DNA of 64,000 nt from Firmicutes bacterium UBA1422 (GTDB taxonomy: Bacteria > Bacillota > Clostridia > Peptostreptococcales > Anaerovoracaceae): positions 1 through 64,000 of the forward strand of contig DBPK01000007.1 in assembly GCA_002304835.1 (NCBI GenBank), written 5' to 3'. Both the position numbers and the translations under genes were made by a program. Position 1 is the first letter of the stretch. Every line of letters begins with the position of its first letter. Positions 8,150 through 16,715 of the stretch are shown piece after piece. The notes beneath the pieces were generated by a model. It saw only the letters and a program-made list of their open reading frames with translations. It was not told the DNA's origin and did no database searches.

Positions 8150-9556
8150 CTATGTTGTTTCAATATGGTATTTTCTAAATTTTCTTGATACCGTAGACTT
8201 GTCTATCTTTAATTCTTTGGCAACTTCTGTTAAGGTTTTCCCCTCTTCAAGACATCCCATTATAACTTCCTTTTCATATTCCTCCATTAATTCTTTTAGC
8301 GAAGTACATTCTTTAGTGATTCGATCTATCTTACTGCGTCTGCTCAAATTTTGATTGAGCTGCTTAGTAATTTGGAAATAGCCTATCTCCGAAGTCGGGT
8401 TATTGACCATTGCTCTCTCAATTATATTTTTTAGTTCCCGCACATTTCCCGGCCAATCGTATTCTGTGAGTGGTGTGAATGCTCCTTTAGACAAATCCTT
8501 TCCCATACCGTACTCCTTGTTAAACTGCTTAAGAAAATATTTTGCAAGCCCCGGTATGTCCTCCTTGCGTTCACGCAAAGGTGGAATCTGTATCGATATA
8601 ACGTTGAGCCTATAATAAAGATCCTCTCTGAATTTTCCTTCTTTGATCGCATACCTCAAATCAACATTCGTTGCTGTTATCAACCTCACATCAACAGGTA
8701 TTAAATCTTTGCCGCCTATCCTTCTTATTTCCTTTTCCTGTATCGCACGTAACAATTTGGGCTGCATGGCTATGGGCAGATCTCCTATTTCATCAAGCAT
8801 TAGTGTTCCCTTGTTTGCCATTTCAAAAAAGCCGATTTTACCCGTCTCACTCGCACCCGTAAACGCACCTTTTTCATATCCGAAAAACTCCGACTCCATT
8901 AAGTTCTCCGGTATAGCTGCACAATTCACCTTGATGAACGGGCCTTTACATCTATTGCTGTTCTTGTATATTATATTTGCTATAAGCTCCTTGCCTGTGC
9001 CCGACTCCCCCATCAGCATTACAGTCGTATCAAGTTTAGCCGCACGCTTGGCAGCTTCCACTACATTATTCATGACAAAACTTTCGGCAACAATACTACG
9101 ATCATCTTTTATCTCCTGATTATGCAAATGTTCGAGTTCGCTCTCATAAAGTTTTGTCAGGTTTTCGCTCTTTTTAAGCAACTCTCTAAGATTTATTGTT
9201 TCTGTAATATTTCTCTCCGTGCAAACAATTAGTGACTCGCCTGCAATGTCCCCTACCGGAGTACTTGTGGCAAAAATATGTCCTCCGTCACCGAGTTCCT
9301 GAACAATGCTTTCCTCTTTGCCGGACTTTATTGCGCTCAAGATCGATGATTCATATAATATATATCCGCTTTTAAGAAGTTCTTTCATTGATTTGCCGAG
9401 CAAATCTTCCTCGATTAAACCTCCTGTCTTCTCGGACTCCTTGTTTACCAAAATAACTTTTCCCTCATCGTCGGTAATCCATATACCCACCTTAATTGAA
9501 TCAAGTATATCATGTAATACCCTGAAATTTTCCTGTACAAAATTTTTAAAATTCAT
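8150..9556 (-). CDS. PAS/AAA+ sigma-54-dependent transcriptional activator
   Basis: This 468-residue protein is a bacterial enhancer-binding protein. A PAS sensor domain spans about residues 12-115. The AAA+ domain carries Walker A GESGTGKE at 183-190 and the sigma-54 contact loop GAFTGA at 230-235. It ends with a short TyrR/Fis-like helix-turn-helix (VAKELKIDKSTVSRKFRKYH). The PAS domain suggests activation by a small ligand, probably the operon's substrate. It lies immediately upstream of, and reads the same way as, the sigma-54 operon. A close relative of its last helix survives as a fragment at 13551-13608. Confidence 0.93.
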   Translation of the reverse strand: MNFKNFVQENFRVLHDILDSIKVGIWITDDEGKVILVNKESEKTGGLIEEDLLGKSMKELLKSGYILYESSILSAIKSGKEESIVQELGDGGHIFATSTPVGDIAGESLIVCTERNITETINLRELLKKSENLTKLYESELEHLHNQEIKDDRSIVAESFVMNNVVEAAKRAAKLDTTVMLMGESGTGKELIANIIYKNSNRCKGPFIKVNCAAIPENLMESEFFGYEKGAFTGASETGKIGFFEMANKGTLMLDEIGDLPIAMQPKLLRAIQEKEIRRIGGKDLIPVDVRLITATNVDLRYAIKEGKFREDLYYRLNVISIQIPPLRERKEDIPGLAKYFLKQFNKEYGMGKDLSKGAFTPLTEYDWPGNVRELKNIIERAMVNNPTSEIGYFQITKQLNQNLSRRSKIDRITKECTSLKELMEEYEKEVIMGCLEEGKTLTEVAKELKIDKSTVSRKFRKYHIETT

Positions 9557-9783
9557 ATCTCTTCCTCTTTATTGATTCACTCGCACCTATAATCATTTTA
9601 TAACCTTTTTTCCGAAATGTCACTATTGAAACTCCACTATACGCCCTTGAGGTCCTCCATCGATTACAGTTTAGGGAATCACAAATCTGCACATTTTCAA
9701 AACCATCATCTTGTAAGTCCCCTTTCCGGGATCTTTTTTCTCATGCGACAGGAATAGGCATTTTTTAACACATTCTTACTGCA

Positions 9784-9817
9784 AAAAAACTGACGAGAAG
9801 TGTTTACCTCTCGTCAG
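9784..9817 (-). terminator. intrinsic terminator of the FAD/Fe-S dehydrogenase operon
   Basis: A perfect 9-base stem (9790-9798 with 9809-9817) is followed on the minus strand by a T7 run. It lies 58 bases past the stop of the last operon gene. The rest of the gap 9557-9874 must hold the activator's promoter, but I see no box pair that convinces me. Confidence 0.85.
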
Positions 9818-9874
9818 AAAAACATGTCTTATTCTATTTGACTTTAATACTAGCATTTGATAGTTTGTAAGACT

Positions 9875-11095
9875 TTAACTAATACTAAATCTGTTTATGC
9901 TCTTTTCTTTTATCAAATCAACTTCATTACCTTTTACTATCAATTCTACCAAATCAAATGCCAAAGCAGGCGCATGGCACATTGCATGTCCGTGTCCCGT
10001 GGCTAAAACAAACCCCTCAAGCTCATCAACTTTTCCTACGATCGGCATTCCATCAAATGTAAACGGCACTAAACTTGCCCACGTTCTTATTATGTTGGCA
10101 TGCTCTAATGCCGGGCATGCTCTTACCGCTCCTTTCATCATAGCCGCCAAAGCTGCCGGTGTAGTTCTATTGTCATATCCTACAAATTCATTTGTAGTTC
10201 CGATTGCAACCGTATCAGAAAGTGTTTGTTGTATATATGTAAAAATCGTATCTTCCACAGGCATTTGGGGCAAATTCTCTTCTGTCTGTTCACCTTCATA
10301 TTCAAACATAAATCCAGTCGCTTTTTCCGGATCCATTCCTTCTTCAATATCTCTTGCAACTTGAATTATTCTATTGTTAAGAATGTGGGGCATTGGTTCT
10401 GTTACCAGGGCTTGCAGTCTTTGAGAGAAAACAGGCAAATCTATCCCTGCCATCGCCGCGATTTGTCTTGCCCAAACTCCGGCAGCATTAACAACTACCG
10501 GGGTCAATATACTTCCTTTTTCTGTCTTTACCGCCTTGACCTTTCCCGCTTCTGTTTCAATGCCGGTAACTTCTGTTTTTTCATAAATTGTAACGCCTCT
10601 TCGTCTGGCCAGATTTGCATATGCAAAAGTCGCTAACATCGGATTTACTCTTGCATCATCTTTGCAAAATATAGCTCCTTTTACCTCCGGGCTCAAATGT
10701 GGCTCAAGTGCCAAAGTATCAGCAGCACTTATAACATACATTGGCGTTCCTACTTTTTGTTTTTCTATGCACTGCTTCTTCATTATCTCTATTTGGAGCT
10801 CGGAATATGCAATTGTAAGGCCTCCTGTCTTTTCATATTCTATGTCAATGTCAAAACCACTCTTGTCACTTATATACTTTTCATAAACAGCTTGAGTTCT
10901 TCTGGACATTGTTGTGTCATATCCGGGAAACCTGGTCTGTAACCACACCATTCCGAAATTAGATGATGATGCATAGTTTTCTATATCATTTCTTTCAATC
11001 AGAACCACATCATCCATATGAGCTGCTAATTCTGCTGCAATTGAACAGCCCACGATTCCTCCTCCGATTATTACTGCATTGGCTGTTTTTTTCAT
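9875..11095 (-). CDS. FAD-dependent amine/opine oxidoreductase, catalytic (DAO) subunit
   Basis: This 406-residue protein is of the DAO superfamily (glycine/sarcosine/D-amino-acid oxidases; HcnC, opine oxidase B). The FAD-binding motif VIIGGGIVGCSIAAELA is at the N-terminus and a typical ATGHGHAMCHAPALAFDL stretch is near the C-terminus. Such subunits oxidise an amine C-N bond and pass electrons to partner subunits. Its start overlaps the stop of the BFD-like gene by four bases. The four upstream genes encode the expected partners, so this is one dehydrogenase complex rather than a free oxidase. Substrate is unknown; an opine-like secondary amine would fit the neighbouring operon. Confidence 0.88.
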   Translation of the reverse strand: MKKTANAVIIGGGIVGCSIAAELAAHMDDVVLIERNDIENYASSSNFGMVWLQTRFPGYDTTMSRRTQAVYEKYISDKSGFDIDIEYEKTGGLTIAYSELQIEIMKKQCIEKQKVGTPMYVISAADTLALEPHLSPEVKGAIFCKDDARVNPMLATFAYANLARRRGVTIYEKTEVTGIETEAGKVKAVKTEKGSILTPVVVNAAGVWARQIAAMAGIDLPVFSQRLQALVTEPMPHILNNRIIQVARDIEEGMDPEKATGFMFEYEGEQTEENLPQMPVEDTIFTYIQQTLSDTVAIGTTNEFVGYDNRTTPAALAAMMKGAVRACPALEHANIIRTWASLVPFTFDGMPIVGKVDELEGFVLATGHGHAMCHAPALAFDLVELIVKGNEVDLIKEKSINRFSIS

Positions 11096-11397
11096 ATCTC
11101 ATCAGCTCCTTTCGTAAAGATATCAGTAGCTATAGGTCTAACCGGGGGCCTCGCTCTTGCAGGCTCGATTTCTGAAGGCTCTATGCAGGCATATTGGTTT
11201 ATAAGTTGCTGTATCAGCCTTCCGCATGTCTTTCCCTGACAAAATCCCATTCCTGCCCGGGTCCTTTTCCTTATGCTATGAACTGTTGTATAACCTTCGG
11301 AAATCGCATCAATCACATCCTGCTTTGTAATTTCTTCACAACGGCATATGATCAAATCTCCGTCTTCAACTAAAACCTTTTTTTTATTTTCTGGCAA
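11092..11397 (-). CDS. BFD-like [2Fe-2S] protein
   Basis: This 101-residue protein starts with TTG after GAGGTGAGATCAA. It has the BFD fold cysteines: CRC near residue 19 and CQGKTC near residue 53. In related amine and opine dehydrogenases this domain is usually fused to, or sits beside, the HcnB-type subunit and carries a [2Fe-2S] cluster between flavins. Overlaps with both neighbours mean tight translational coupling. Confidence 0.85.
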   Translation of the reverse strand: MPENKKKVLVEDGDLIICRCEEITKQDVIDAISEGYTTVHSIRKRTRAGMGFCQGKTCGRLIQQLINQYACIEPSEIEPARARPPVRPIATDIFTKGADEI

Positions 11398-11875
11398 TTG
11401 ATCTCACCTCTTCTCCAATTTCTTTTATGACTTCGACATATATAACATTGGTTTTATCCATTGTTCTTGAATTTTGTATCTTTCTTACTATGCCTTTCCC
11501 CAGTATCTCACCATTCCTGTTTACTGCTTCTACTTCCTGATCTTTCTGCGGCATAGGAAGGTACTCATATGGAAACCCAACCAGCGCCGTTTTATCAGAA
11601 TATGTCATATCTATCATAAATATCGCCTGCCCCGGACATTTGGCCACACAGAGACCACATCCCACACATTTTTCGCCAAAAAGTTCAGGAAGATCGGTAA
11701 TATTGTCTCCCACTATTATTGCATTGTTTGGACACGATGTTTCGCAAGGATTGCATGGTATCTCTTGTTCACATTCGATTACAGCCACCATGCCCTTTGA
11801 CATACGTTCTTCTGAAGGATATCCGGGTTGTTTTTTAAACTCTTCTGTTTTAGGTGCCAAAAATCTATTTCTCAT
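11384..11875 (-). CDS. 4Fe-4S ferredoxin-type subunit
   Basis: This 163-residue protein has two cysteine clusters: C-x5-C-x2-C-x3-CP near residues 37-49 and the classic CVGCGLCVAKCPGQA near residue 75, so it probably binds two [4Fe-4S] clusters. A C-terminal domain without cysteines follows. In anaerobes such a subunit lets the dehydrogenase deliver electrons to ferredoxin or a quinone-independent chain instead of oxygen. It overlaps both neighbouring genes by 4-14 bases. Confidence 0.85.
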   Translation of the reverse strand: MRNRFLAPKTEEFKKQPGYPSEERMSKGMVAVIECEQEIPCNPCETSCPNNAIIVGDNITDLPELFGEKCVGCGLCVAKCPGQAIFMIDMTYSDKTALVGFPYEYLPMPQKDQEVEAVNRNGEILGKGIVRKIQNSRTMDKTNVIYVEVIKEIGEEVRSIARK

Positions 11876-12966
11876 TTTTCACTCTCCTTCACAAGTTCCT
11901 TTTTCGCCTCTCTCCGGCCTGTGCCAAATACACCCTGCCGTAATTCAAGCAGCCTATTTTCGTATTCCATTTTCAGTATTTTTGCCTTTGCAGTCTCTAC
12001 AAGACCCAGGCTCTCCGCTGCTGCGATGCCTGCTAATCTTCCTTCTTCCATGGCACTGCTGGCCTCTTCGATCCCTGCTATATCTCCTGCTACATATACA
12101 TCGTTTTTGGTTGTCTTCATATCCTTATCATGTTTGGGTACGAATCCGCCCAGAGCCTTTATAAAACTGAAATCACATCCTGCAAGACGTGCGAGTTCAG
12201 AAAGAGGAGAAAGACCTACTGCAATACACACTGTGTCTGCACCTAATACCTTTTCTGACTCCTTTATAGGCGAAAACTTTTCGTCAAGAGAAATTATGAC
12301 TACTTCATCCACGCCTTTCTGCCCTTTCGCCTCCTTAACAGTAGTTGATGTATAAATCGGTACTCCGGAACGCAATAACTTTCTGGAATGTACCAAATAG
12401 CCTGTTACTTTTGGTGCTGCTTCAACTATAGCTACCACCTCTACTCCCGCCTGCAAAAGTTGGTATGATACTATCAGTCCTACATTGCCGGTCCCTACCA
12501 TAACAACTCTTTTGCCCGGTTGCAATCCGTATAGATTCATAAGTGTTTGAGCTGCTCCTGCCCCCATAACTCCCGGTTTGGTCCAGCCGTTGAAAGGAAG
12601 TGCATTTTCAATAGCACCTGTTGCCAATATTGTCTTCTTCGCTTTTATCAAACCGTTTTTTTGCTTGTCAATATCATTGATCCCAATGATACCCTCTTCA
12701 AAAATTCCGTATGCCACTGTTCTCAGATGTATATCAACACCCAGTTGAATTGCTTCTTTCAATAGGTTTTCACCAATGTCAAAACCCCTTATCCCTGCTT
12801 GATGATTGTGCGAACCAAAGAATTTATGTATTTGCTTGAATAGCTGTCCGCCTGCCCGGTGATTTTCGTCTACCAGTGTAACCTTTGCCCCATATCTTGC
12901 AGCTTCGATTGATGCCGCAAGACCTGCAGGACCTGCCCCTATTATGCATATATCTGTATTTATCAT
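11872..12966 (-). CDS. FAD/NAD(P)-binding oxidoreductase subunit (HcnB/OoxA-like)
   Basis: This 364-residue flavoprotein has two dinucleotide-binding motifs, CIIGAGPAGLAASIEAARYG at the N-terminus and VVMVGTGNVGLIVSYQLL near residue 155. It has a C-terminal DVYVAGDIAGIEEASSAM segment typical of pyridine-nucleotide-disulfide-type oxidoreductases, without a redox CxxxxC. It matches the alpha subunits of hydrogen-cyanide synthase, opine oxidase and D-hydroxyproline dehydrogenase. Stop and start overlap the neighbouring subunit genes by four bases. Confidence 0.88.
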   Translation of the reverse strand: MINTDICIIGAGPAGLAASIEAARYGAKVTLVDENHRAGGQLFKQIHKFFGSHNHQAGIRGFDIGENLLKEAIQLGVDIHLRTVAYGIFEEGIIGINDIDKQKNGLIKAKKTILATGAIENALPFNGWTKPGVMGAGAAQTLMNLYGLQPGKRVVMVGTGNVGLIVSYQLLQAGVEVVAIVEAAPKVTGYLVHSRKLLRSGVPIYTSTTVKEAKGQKGVDEVVIISLDEKFSPIKESEKVLGADTVCIAVGLSPLSELARLAGCDFSFIKALGGFVPKHDKDMKTTKNDVYVAGDIAGIEEASSAMEEGRLAGIAAAESLGLVETAKAKILKMEYENRLLELRQGVFGTGRREAKKELVKESEK

Positions 12967-13277
12967 TTTGTCTTTCCCTCCCGGCTCAGTTTACCTCTTT
13001 CAACGATCATTCCTTCTTCTACGGGTGTGATGCATGTTCGCACATTCGCTCTTCCGTTTATTGTCATCATACAGTCAGTACATCTTCCTATGGCACAGTA
13101 CACTCCTCTTGGTTCGCCTTTCTTACGTGTCAGCCGGAAATCTCTGATGCCCGCATTCATGAGTGCTACTGCTACCGGATCACCTTCTTCGGCTTCTATA
13201 GTCTTACCTTCAAAAATTATCATCACCTTTTTCTTTTCTTCTTTTTTGCCTAGGATGGGATGATTCTCTATTTTCAT
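12963..13277 (-). CDS. [2Fe-2S] small subunit (HcnA-like)
   Basis: The frame allows a start at 13304, but 13277 follows AAAGGAGATGTGCAG and gives 104 residues. The protein resembles the sarcosine-oxidase alpha N-terminal or HcnA domain: a short beta-grasp ferredoxin fold with CAIGRCTDC near residue 60 and a further Cys in RTCITP near residue 80. It is the first gene of the operon, 96 bases downstream of a sigma-54-type promoter. Confidence 0.85.
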   Translation of the reverse strand: MKIENHPILGKKEEKKKVMIIFEGKTIEAEEGDPVAVALMNAGIRDFRLTRKKGEPRGVYCAIGRCTDCMMTINGRANVRTCITPVEEGMIVERGKLSREGKTK

Positions 13278-13372
13278 CTGCACATCTCCTTTCATAAGTT
13301 TCATAACAAATTATGCATAGCGATATCAATTCAATTTATATTTCTGGATATATTTCGTTATTATATTTAAGA

Positions 13373-13387
13373 GCAAAAAGTATGCCA
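13373..13387 (-). promoter_or_regulatory. sigma-54-type promoter of the FAD/Fe-S operon
   Basis: On the minus strand the sequence reads TGGCAT-ACTTT-TTGC. It differs from the consensus by one base and has exact spacing. It points at the first subunit gene 96 bases away. A truncated sigma-54 activator gene lies just upstream, which supports this reading. Confidence 0.7.
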
Positions 13388-13469
13388 TTTTTAAGCTTTT
13401 TGCTTTCTTTTTTAAGCATTGAAATTTCAACGGTTACAAAAAACTTTAAGGCCTCTGATTCTAAGTATG

Positions 13470-13521
13470 AAAAATCAAGGTGCAACTCTGCACTTAACCC
13501 GTTTAGAATTGCACCTTGATT
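13470..13521. terminator. long hairpin between operon promoter and regulator remnant
   Basis: Perfect 13-base arms lie at 13473-13485 and 13509-13521, with T5 following on the minus strand. It would end the transcript of the regulator whose stop codon lies at 13551. It overlaps a shorter palindrome, GTGCA-N4-TGCAC (13480-13493), about 93 bases upstream of the -24 box. That could be an enhancer site for the lost regulator. The two roles are not exclusive. Confidence 0.65.
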
Positions 13522-13550
13522 AAAAGTAATATTATTACTAATAATAATTT

Positions 13551-13608
13551 CTATTTATTAGTAATACCATATTCATTTGCTTTTCGTGTGATCGTTGACC
13601 TGTCCACT
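13551..13608 (-). pseudogene. C-terminal remnant of a second sigma-54 activator
   Basis: The minus strand reads V-D-R-S-T-I-T-R-K-A-N-E-Y-G-I-T-N-K-stop. This is the recognition helix and tail of a TyrR-type helix-turn-helix and lines up with DKSTVSRKFRKYHIETT of the activator at 8150. Everything upstream is replaced by the end of an IS element. It shows that the FAD/Fe-S operon once had its own activator, now lost from this locus. Confidence 0.65.
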
Positions 13609-13649
13609 TGTCCTGCCCCCGTTTTTTGTGCCAGTTTTTAAGTTAGGAT

Positions 13650-14489
13650 CTAAGCGATCTTCAATATACTCTGCGGTGCCGGTGGTCTGTATCCCAAAGC
13701 ACTATGTGGTCTGTTCTGATTGTACTCCTTCATCCACATCCCGGTCAAGACTTCCGCTTCCTTCATAGTATCGAAAACCTCTCCGTTAAGGAACTCATCT
13801 CTCATTCTGCTGTTGAAGCTTTCGCAGTATCCGTTTTCCCAAGGGCTTCCCGGTGCAATATATGTTGGTTTGACCTCAAACTTCGAAAGCATTTGTTTGA
13901 GCATTTTTGCTATGAACTCACTGCCGTTATCGCTTCGCAGATATTCCGGTGTCCCTTTCATGACGAAAAGTCTGCTCAGTACTTCCATGATTTCTTTATG
14001 CTTCCAGCTTTTCTTCGGGATGCATGCCAGACATTCCCTTGTATATTCGTCTATGATATTAAGCCATCTTAATTTATGTCCGCTGCTTAATTTGTCTTCC
14101 ACAAAATCATAACTCCATACATGATTCCTGCTCTCTGCCCTAAGTCTTACGCAGCTTCCGTCATTAAGCCACAGCCTTTTTCTCTTTTTCTGCTTTTCCG
14201 GTACTTTTAACCCCTGTTGGCGCCATATCCTTTCTACGCGTTTATGATTTATGTGGTATTCTCTCTGCAGGAGTGCTGTTATTCTTCTGTATCCGTATCT
14301 TCCGTAATTTGAAGCAAGTTCTATGATGCGTTTTGTTATTTCATCTTCATCGTCTTTTTTTATCGGAATGTATCTTGCACTGCTTCGGCATATTGATAAT
14401 GCCCGGCAAACCCGCCGTTGGGGCAGACTGTATTCAGTGCATATCTTCTCTACAGCTGCTTTTCTCTTTGCCGGGCTTAAAATTTTCCC
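13650..14489 (-). CDS. IS3-family transposase OrfB (DDE domain, made by frameshift)
   Basis: The orfB frame is open from about 14489 to 13650, roughly 278 codons. It has the HTH_21-like region (NYGRYGYRRITALL), then the rve integrase core: VWSYDFVED (first Asp), YLRSDNGSEF (second Asp) and NGYCESFNSRMRDEF (Glu). It has no obvious own start. It is reached from orfA by a -1 slip on GGGAAAA at 14483-14489, one to two codons before the orfA stop. The catalytic triad is intact, so the transposase is probably active. Confidence 0.85.
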   Translation of the reverse strand, partial: GKILSPAKRKAAVEKICTEYSLPQRRVCRALSICRSSARYIPIKKDDEDEITKRIIELASNYGRYGYRRITALLQREYHINHKRVERIWRQQGLKVPEKQKKRKRLWLNDGSCVRLRAESRNHVWSYDFVEDKLSSGHKLRWLNIIDEYTRECLACIPKKSWKHKEIMEVLSRLFVMKGTPEYLRSDNGSEFIAKMLKQMLSKFEVKPTYIAPGSPWENGYCESFNSRMRDEFLNGEVFDTMKEAEVLTGMWMKEYNQNRPHSALGYRPPAPQSILKIA

Positions 14490-14755
14490 TGGTTCACATC
14501 TTTTAGTATGGCATTGTCTAGGCTCAGATCTGCCACCAGTTTCTTGAGCCTGACATTCTCTTTTTCAAGTTCTTTGAGCCTTTTGGCATCAGAAATGCTG
14601 ACTCCTCCGTATTGTTTACGCCAGCGATAGTATGTCTGTTCCGTTACCCCTATTTGTCTTACTGCTTCTCCGATCGTCTTTCCTTGCGAACACATCACTT
14701 CTACTTCTCTGAGATGTATTATGATCTGTTCGACTGTGAACTTTTTTCTGCTCAT
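14477..14755 (-). CDS. IS3-family transposase OrfA
   Basis: This 92-residue protein has a helix-turn-helix (IGEAVRQIGVTEQTYYRWRK) followed by a leucine-zipper-like coiled coil (KELEKENVRLKKLVADLSLD). It binds the IS ends and gives the N-terminus of the OrfAB fusion. The start at 14755 is preferred because TAAAGGAGG then sits at normal distance; the ATG six bases earlier is too close. Confidence 0.85.
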   Translation of the reverse strand: MSRKKFTVEQIIIHLREVEVMCSQGKTIGEAVRQIGVTEQTYYRWRKQYGGVSISDAKRLKELEKENVRLKKLVADLSLDNAILKDVNQGKF

Positions 14756-14832
14756 GATCATCCTCCTTTAAGTTAGTTCATTTTATCACTTTTCTAACTT
14801 AAAAACTGGTTCGCCTTTTGGGGGTCAGGCCA

Positions 14833-15433
14833 GAGGTTCCGCATCCATAATAGCATTAAGACCATATTTTACAAATATAGCATATATCATTACTACCATC
14901 ATCAAAGCAATACATGGCACAACAATACGGTTCATCCATTTTACTACTTTAAGACCTTTATATACAATAAGCCATGTACATAACACGGCAACTATAGCAA
15001 CAACTGTGAACATAATGGGCCCGCTTTCAGCTCCGGTGAAATGTGAATACATATTCTGCACAGCTCTTGAAAACATTGCCGATAAAACCGCAACCCATCC
15101 GATATTCAGAATTACAAAACATACAAGCAGTATCTGCATTCCATGACGTCCAAGAAAACTCACTATACTAGGGTAAGTGTCCACACCGTATTTCACTGTA
15201 GGTGATATCTCTGCAATTAACATTATCACCACTCCTATAGCATTACCACAAAAAACAGTCAATATCGCAGTTTGAAAATCTACCAATGCGGCTACCAGTC
15301 CACCAGTCAAAAAACACCATGTAGCAATTGCCCAACCTGAATTTATAAGGCTTGCGTCCAAGAAACCGCACATTCTTTCTTCTTTCATTGTTGGTATGCT
15401 TAGAAATTGAGCTTCTTTATTCTTATTATCCAT
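14833..15433 (-). pseudogene. NCS1-family permease, N-terminal half only
   Basis: About 200 residues of a nucleobase/allantoin/thiamine-type permease (NCS1, CodB-like) remain: a cytosolic N-terminus, then LINSGWAIATWCFLTGGLVAA and five to six membrane helices. The family has about 12 helices and 420-480 residues. The reading frame ends on a TGA supplied by the inserted IS end. A strong ribosome site (AAGGAGGAGATATTAG) shows the 5' end is original. The gene is surely non-functional. Confidence 0.8.
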
Positions 15434-15455
15434 AACTAATATCTCCTCCTTAGAT

Positions 15456-15677
15456 CTATATAATTACAAAGCTATAAATTATTCCTATTAAAGATATCCC
15501 TGTAATTACCCATAATGCAATCCAATCTGCTCTGTTCAGTGCTGGTACCACTCCATTATTTTTCTCTATTGTAGCAATACGTTTTATCAAAATATCTTCT
15601 ATTTCTTTCTCAAATGAAGTATTCCCTTGAAGTTCTCGTCTCACATTTTCTTCAGAACCATAAACTCGCTCGCTCAT
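15456..15677 (-). CDS. small single-helix membrane protein upstream of the permease
   Basis: This 73-residue protein has a charged N-terminal half and one C-terminal membrane helix (WIALWVITGISLIGIIYSFVII). It has a strong ribosome site (AAAGGAGGAACAGAAT) and ends 22 bases before the permease start. It looks like an accessory protein of the permease, now orphaned. I do not recognise a family. Confidence 0.6.
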   Translation of the reverse strand: MSERVYGSEENVRRELQGNTSFEKEIEDILIKRIATIEKNNGVVPALNRADWIALWVITGISLIGIIYSFVII

Positions 15678-15844
15678 ATTCTGTTCCTCCTTTTCAAAAT
15701 TTTCTTCTTAATTTTCATATAACTTACAATATTTTGATTATTTTCACTAATATACATCCCTGCTTCACATTTTACAATTGCTTTTCTTTCTATGCCTTGT
15801 CGAAATTGTTGGGTATTTTTTTATTTATACTATTACTACAACCG

Positions 15845-15879
15845 AATTGTCATACTTCAAAAGCGAAATTGTCATACTT
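15845..15879. repeat. tandem 13-base direct repeat, likely operator
   Basis: AATTGTCATACTT occurs twice, at 15845-15857 and 15867-15879, 22 bases (two helical turns) apart. It lies about 170 bases upstream of the small membrane gene. This arrangement is typical of a regulator binding pair. No other gene lies in 15678-15954. Confidence 0.45.
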
Positions 15880-15954
15880 TTTTATCACTCTTTTAATGGT
15901 ACATTAAATTTGTAACACCTATGCCTAATAGGTGTACTGTCTATTAGGAAAGGA

Positions 15955-16400
15955 AATGTTATGAAAAAATCACTGATGAAACTCGTATAAGAGTAGTATG
16001 CGAACATATTCAAGACGGAAGGACCTTGAAGAGTCTCGCAGCTGAATATGGCGTATCCCCTGCCACTGTTTCAAACTGGGTGCGTGCATATCGTGAAGAA
16101 TGCCTTACAAACGACGAACAAAAATCCAAACCGGAACTCATGGAAGAGAACCGCAAATTGAGACAACAGAAAGCGGAGCTTGAAAATGAGATCCTTTTCT
16201 TAAAAAAAGCAGCGGCATTCTTTGCGAAGGAAATCGAGTAGTGGCATATCGATTTACCAATGAAAATCGGAAAACATTTGGCCTTCGATGGTTGTTCTCT
16301 CGCATAGATATATGTTCTAACGCATATTATAATTACCTGAAACATACCAATGCAGATCCTCAGAAAAGGAAGCACGAGATTTTGGAGTATGAGCAAGGAC
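15955..16400 (+). mobile_element. remnant of a second IS3-family element (5' part)
   Basis: The plus strand encodes an OrfA with helix-turn-helix (LAAEYGVSPATVSNWVRAYREE) and a coiled coil, then the first ~50 residues of OrfB starting with GTG at 16241 (TAGTG overlap). OrfB is cut at 16400 by the remnant of the other IS. The start of OrfA is also damaged: the ATG at 15958 is in a different frame from the rest. The element is dead. Confidence 0.75.
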
Positions 16401-16476
16401 TGTCCCGCCCCCGTTTTTTGTGCCAGTTTTTAAGTTGGGATTTAAGCGATCTTCAATATGCTTCGCGGTGCTGGTG
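16401..16476. mobile_element. 76-base left-end fragment of the IS at 13609
   Basis: The sequence from TGTCCCGCCCCCG through CGGTGCTGGTG matches 13609-13684 with only a few changes. It contains the terminal repeat and the end of orfB. It sits exactly at the break between the OrfB remnant and the MFS fragment, so a second copy inserted here and then lost most of itself. Confidence 0.85.
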
Positions 16477-16674
16477 ACTCCGACTATTGCATATGAAATA
16501 CCCAGCACTCCCAAAACTGTACCTAAATCTCTGCCCCTGTAGCTGCCTGTTACCATTATCGGGTTTAACGTTGTCATGCCGTTATATGTAAACCCCTGTA
16601 TTGCACACATTACTGCATATGTCATAAGGCTGTTGATGCCAAAAGCAACGAATCCTGCCAGTAGTCTGTTCAAA
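16477..16674 (-). pseudogene. MFS transporter fragment
   Basis: About 65 residues of a major-facilitator-type protein remain: two hydrophobic helices joined by the loop NPIMVTGSYRGRDLGTVLG, which resembles the conserved cytoplasmic loop of oxalate/formate-antiporter-like MFS members. Both ends are lost. It lies between an IS fragment and the original guaA terminator. Confidence 0.55.
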
Positions 16675-16715
16675 TTGCAAGTTTTATTGTAAAACAACGT
16701 CAATATGTCATCATA

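Larger units (their letters stand above)
13609..14832 (-). mobile_element. IS3-family insertion sequence, apparently intact
   Basis: The element is about 1.22 kb with imperfect terminal repeats. The left end starts TGTCCTGCCCCCG, and the right end read inward starts TGGCCTGACCCCC. Both continue into a shared CCAGTTTTTAAGTTAG. It carries overlapping orfA and orfB with a -1 slip site. No target duplication is visible, and the genes on its two sides are different truncated genes, so the insertion was accompanied or followed by deletion. A piece of its left end recurs at 16401-16476. Confidence 0.85.
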
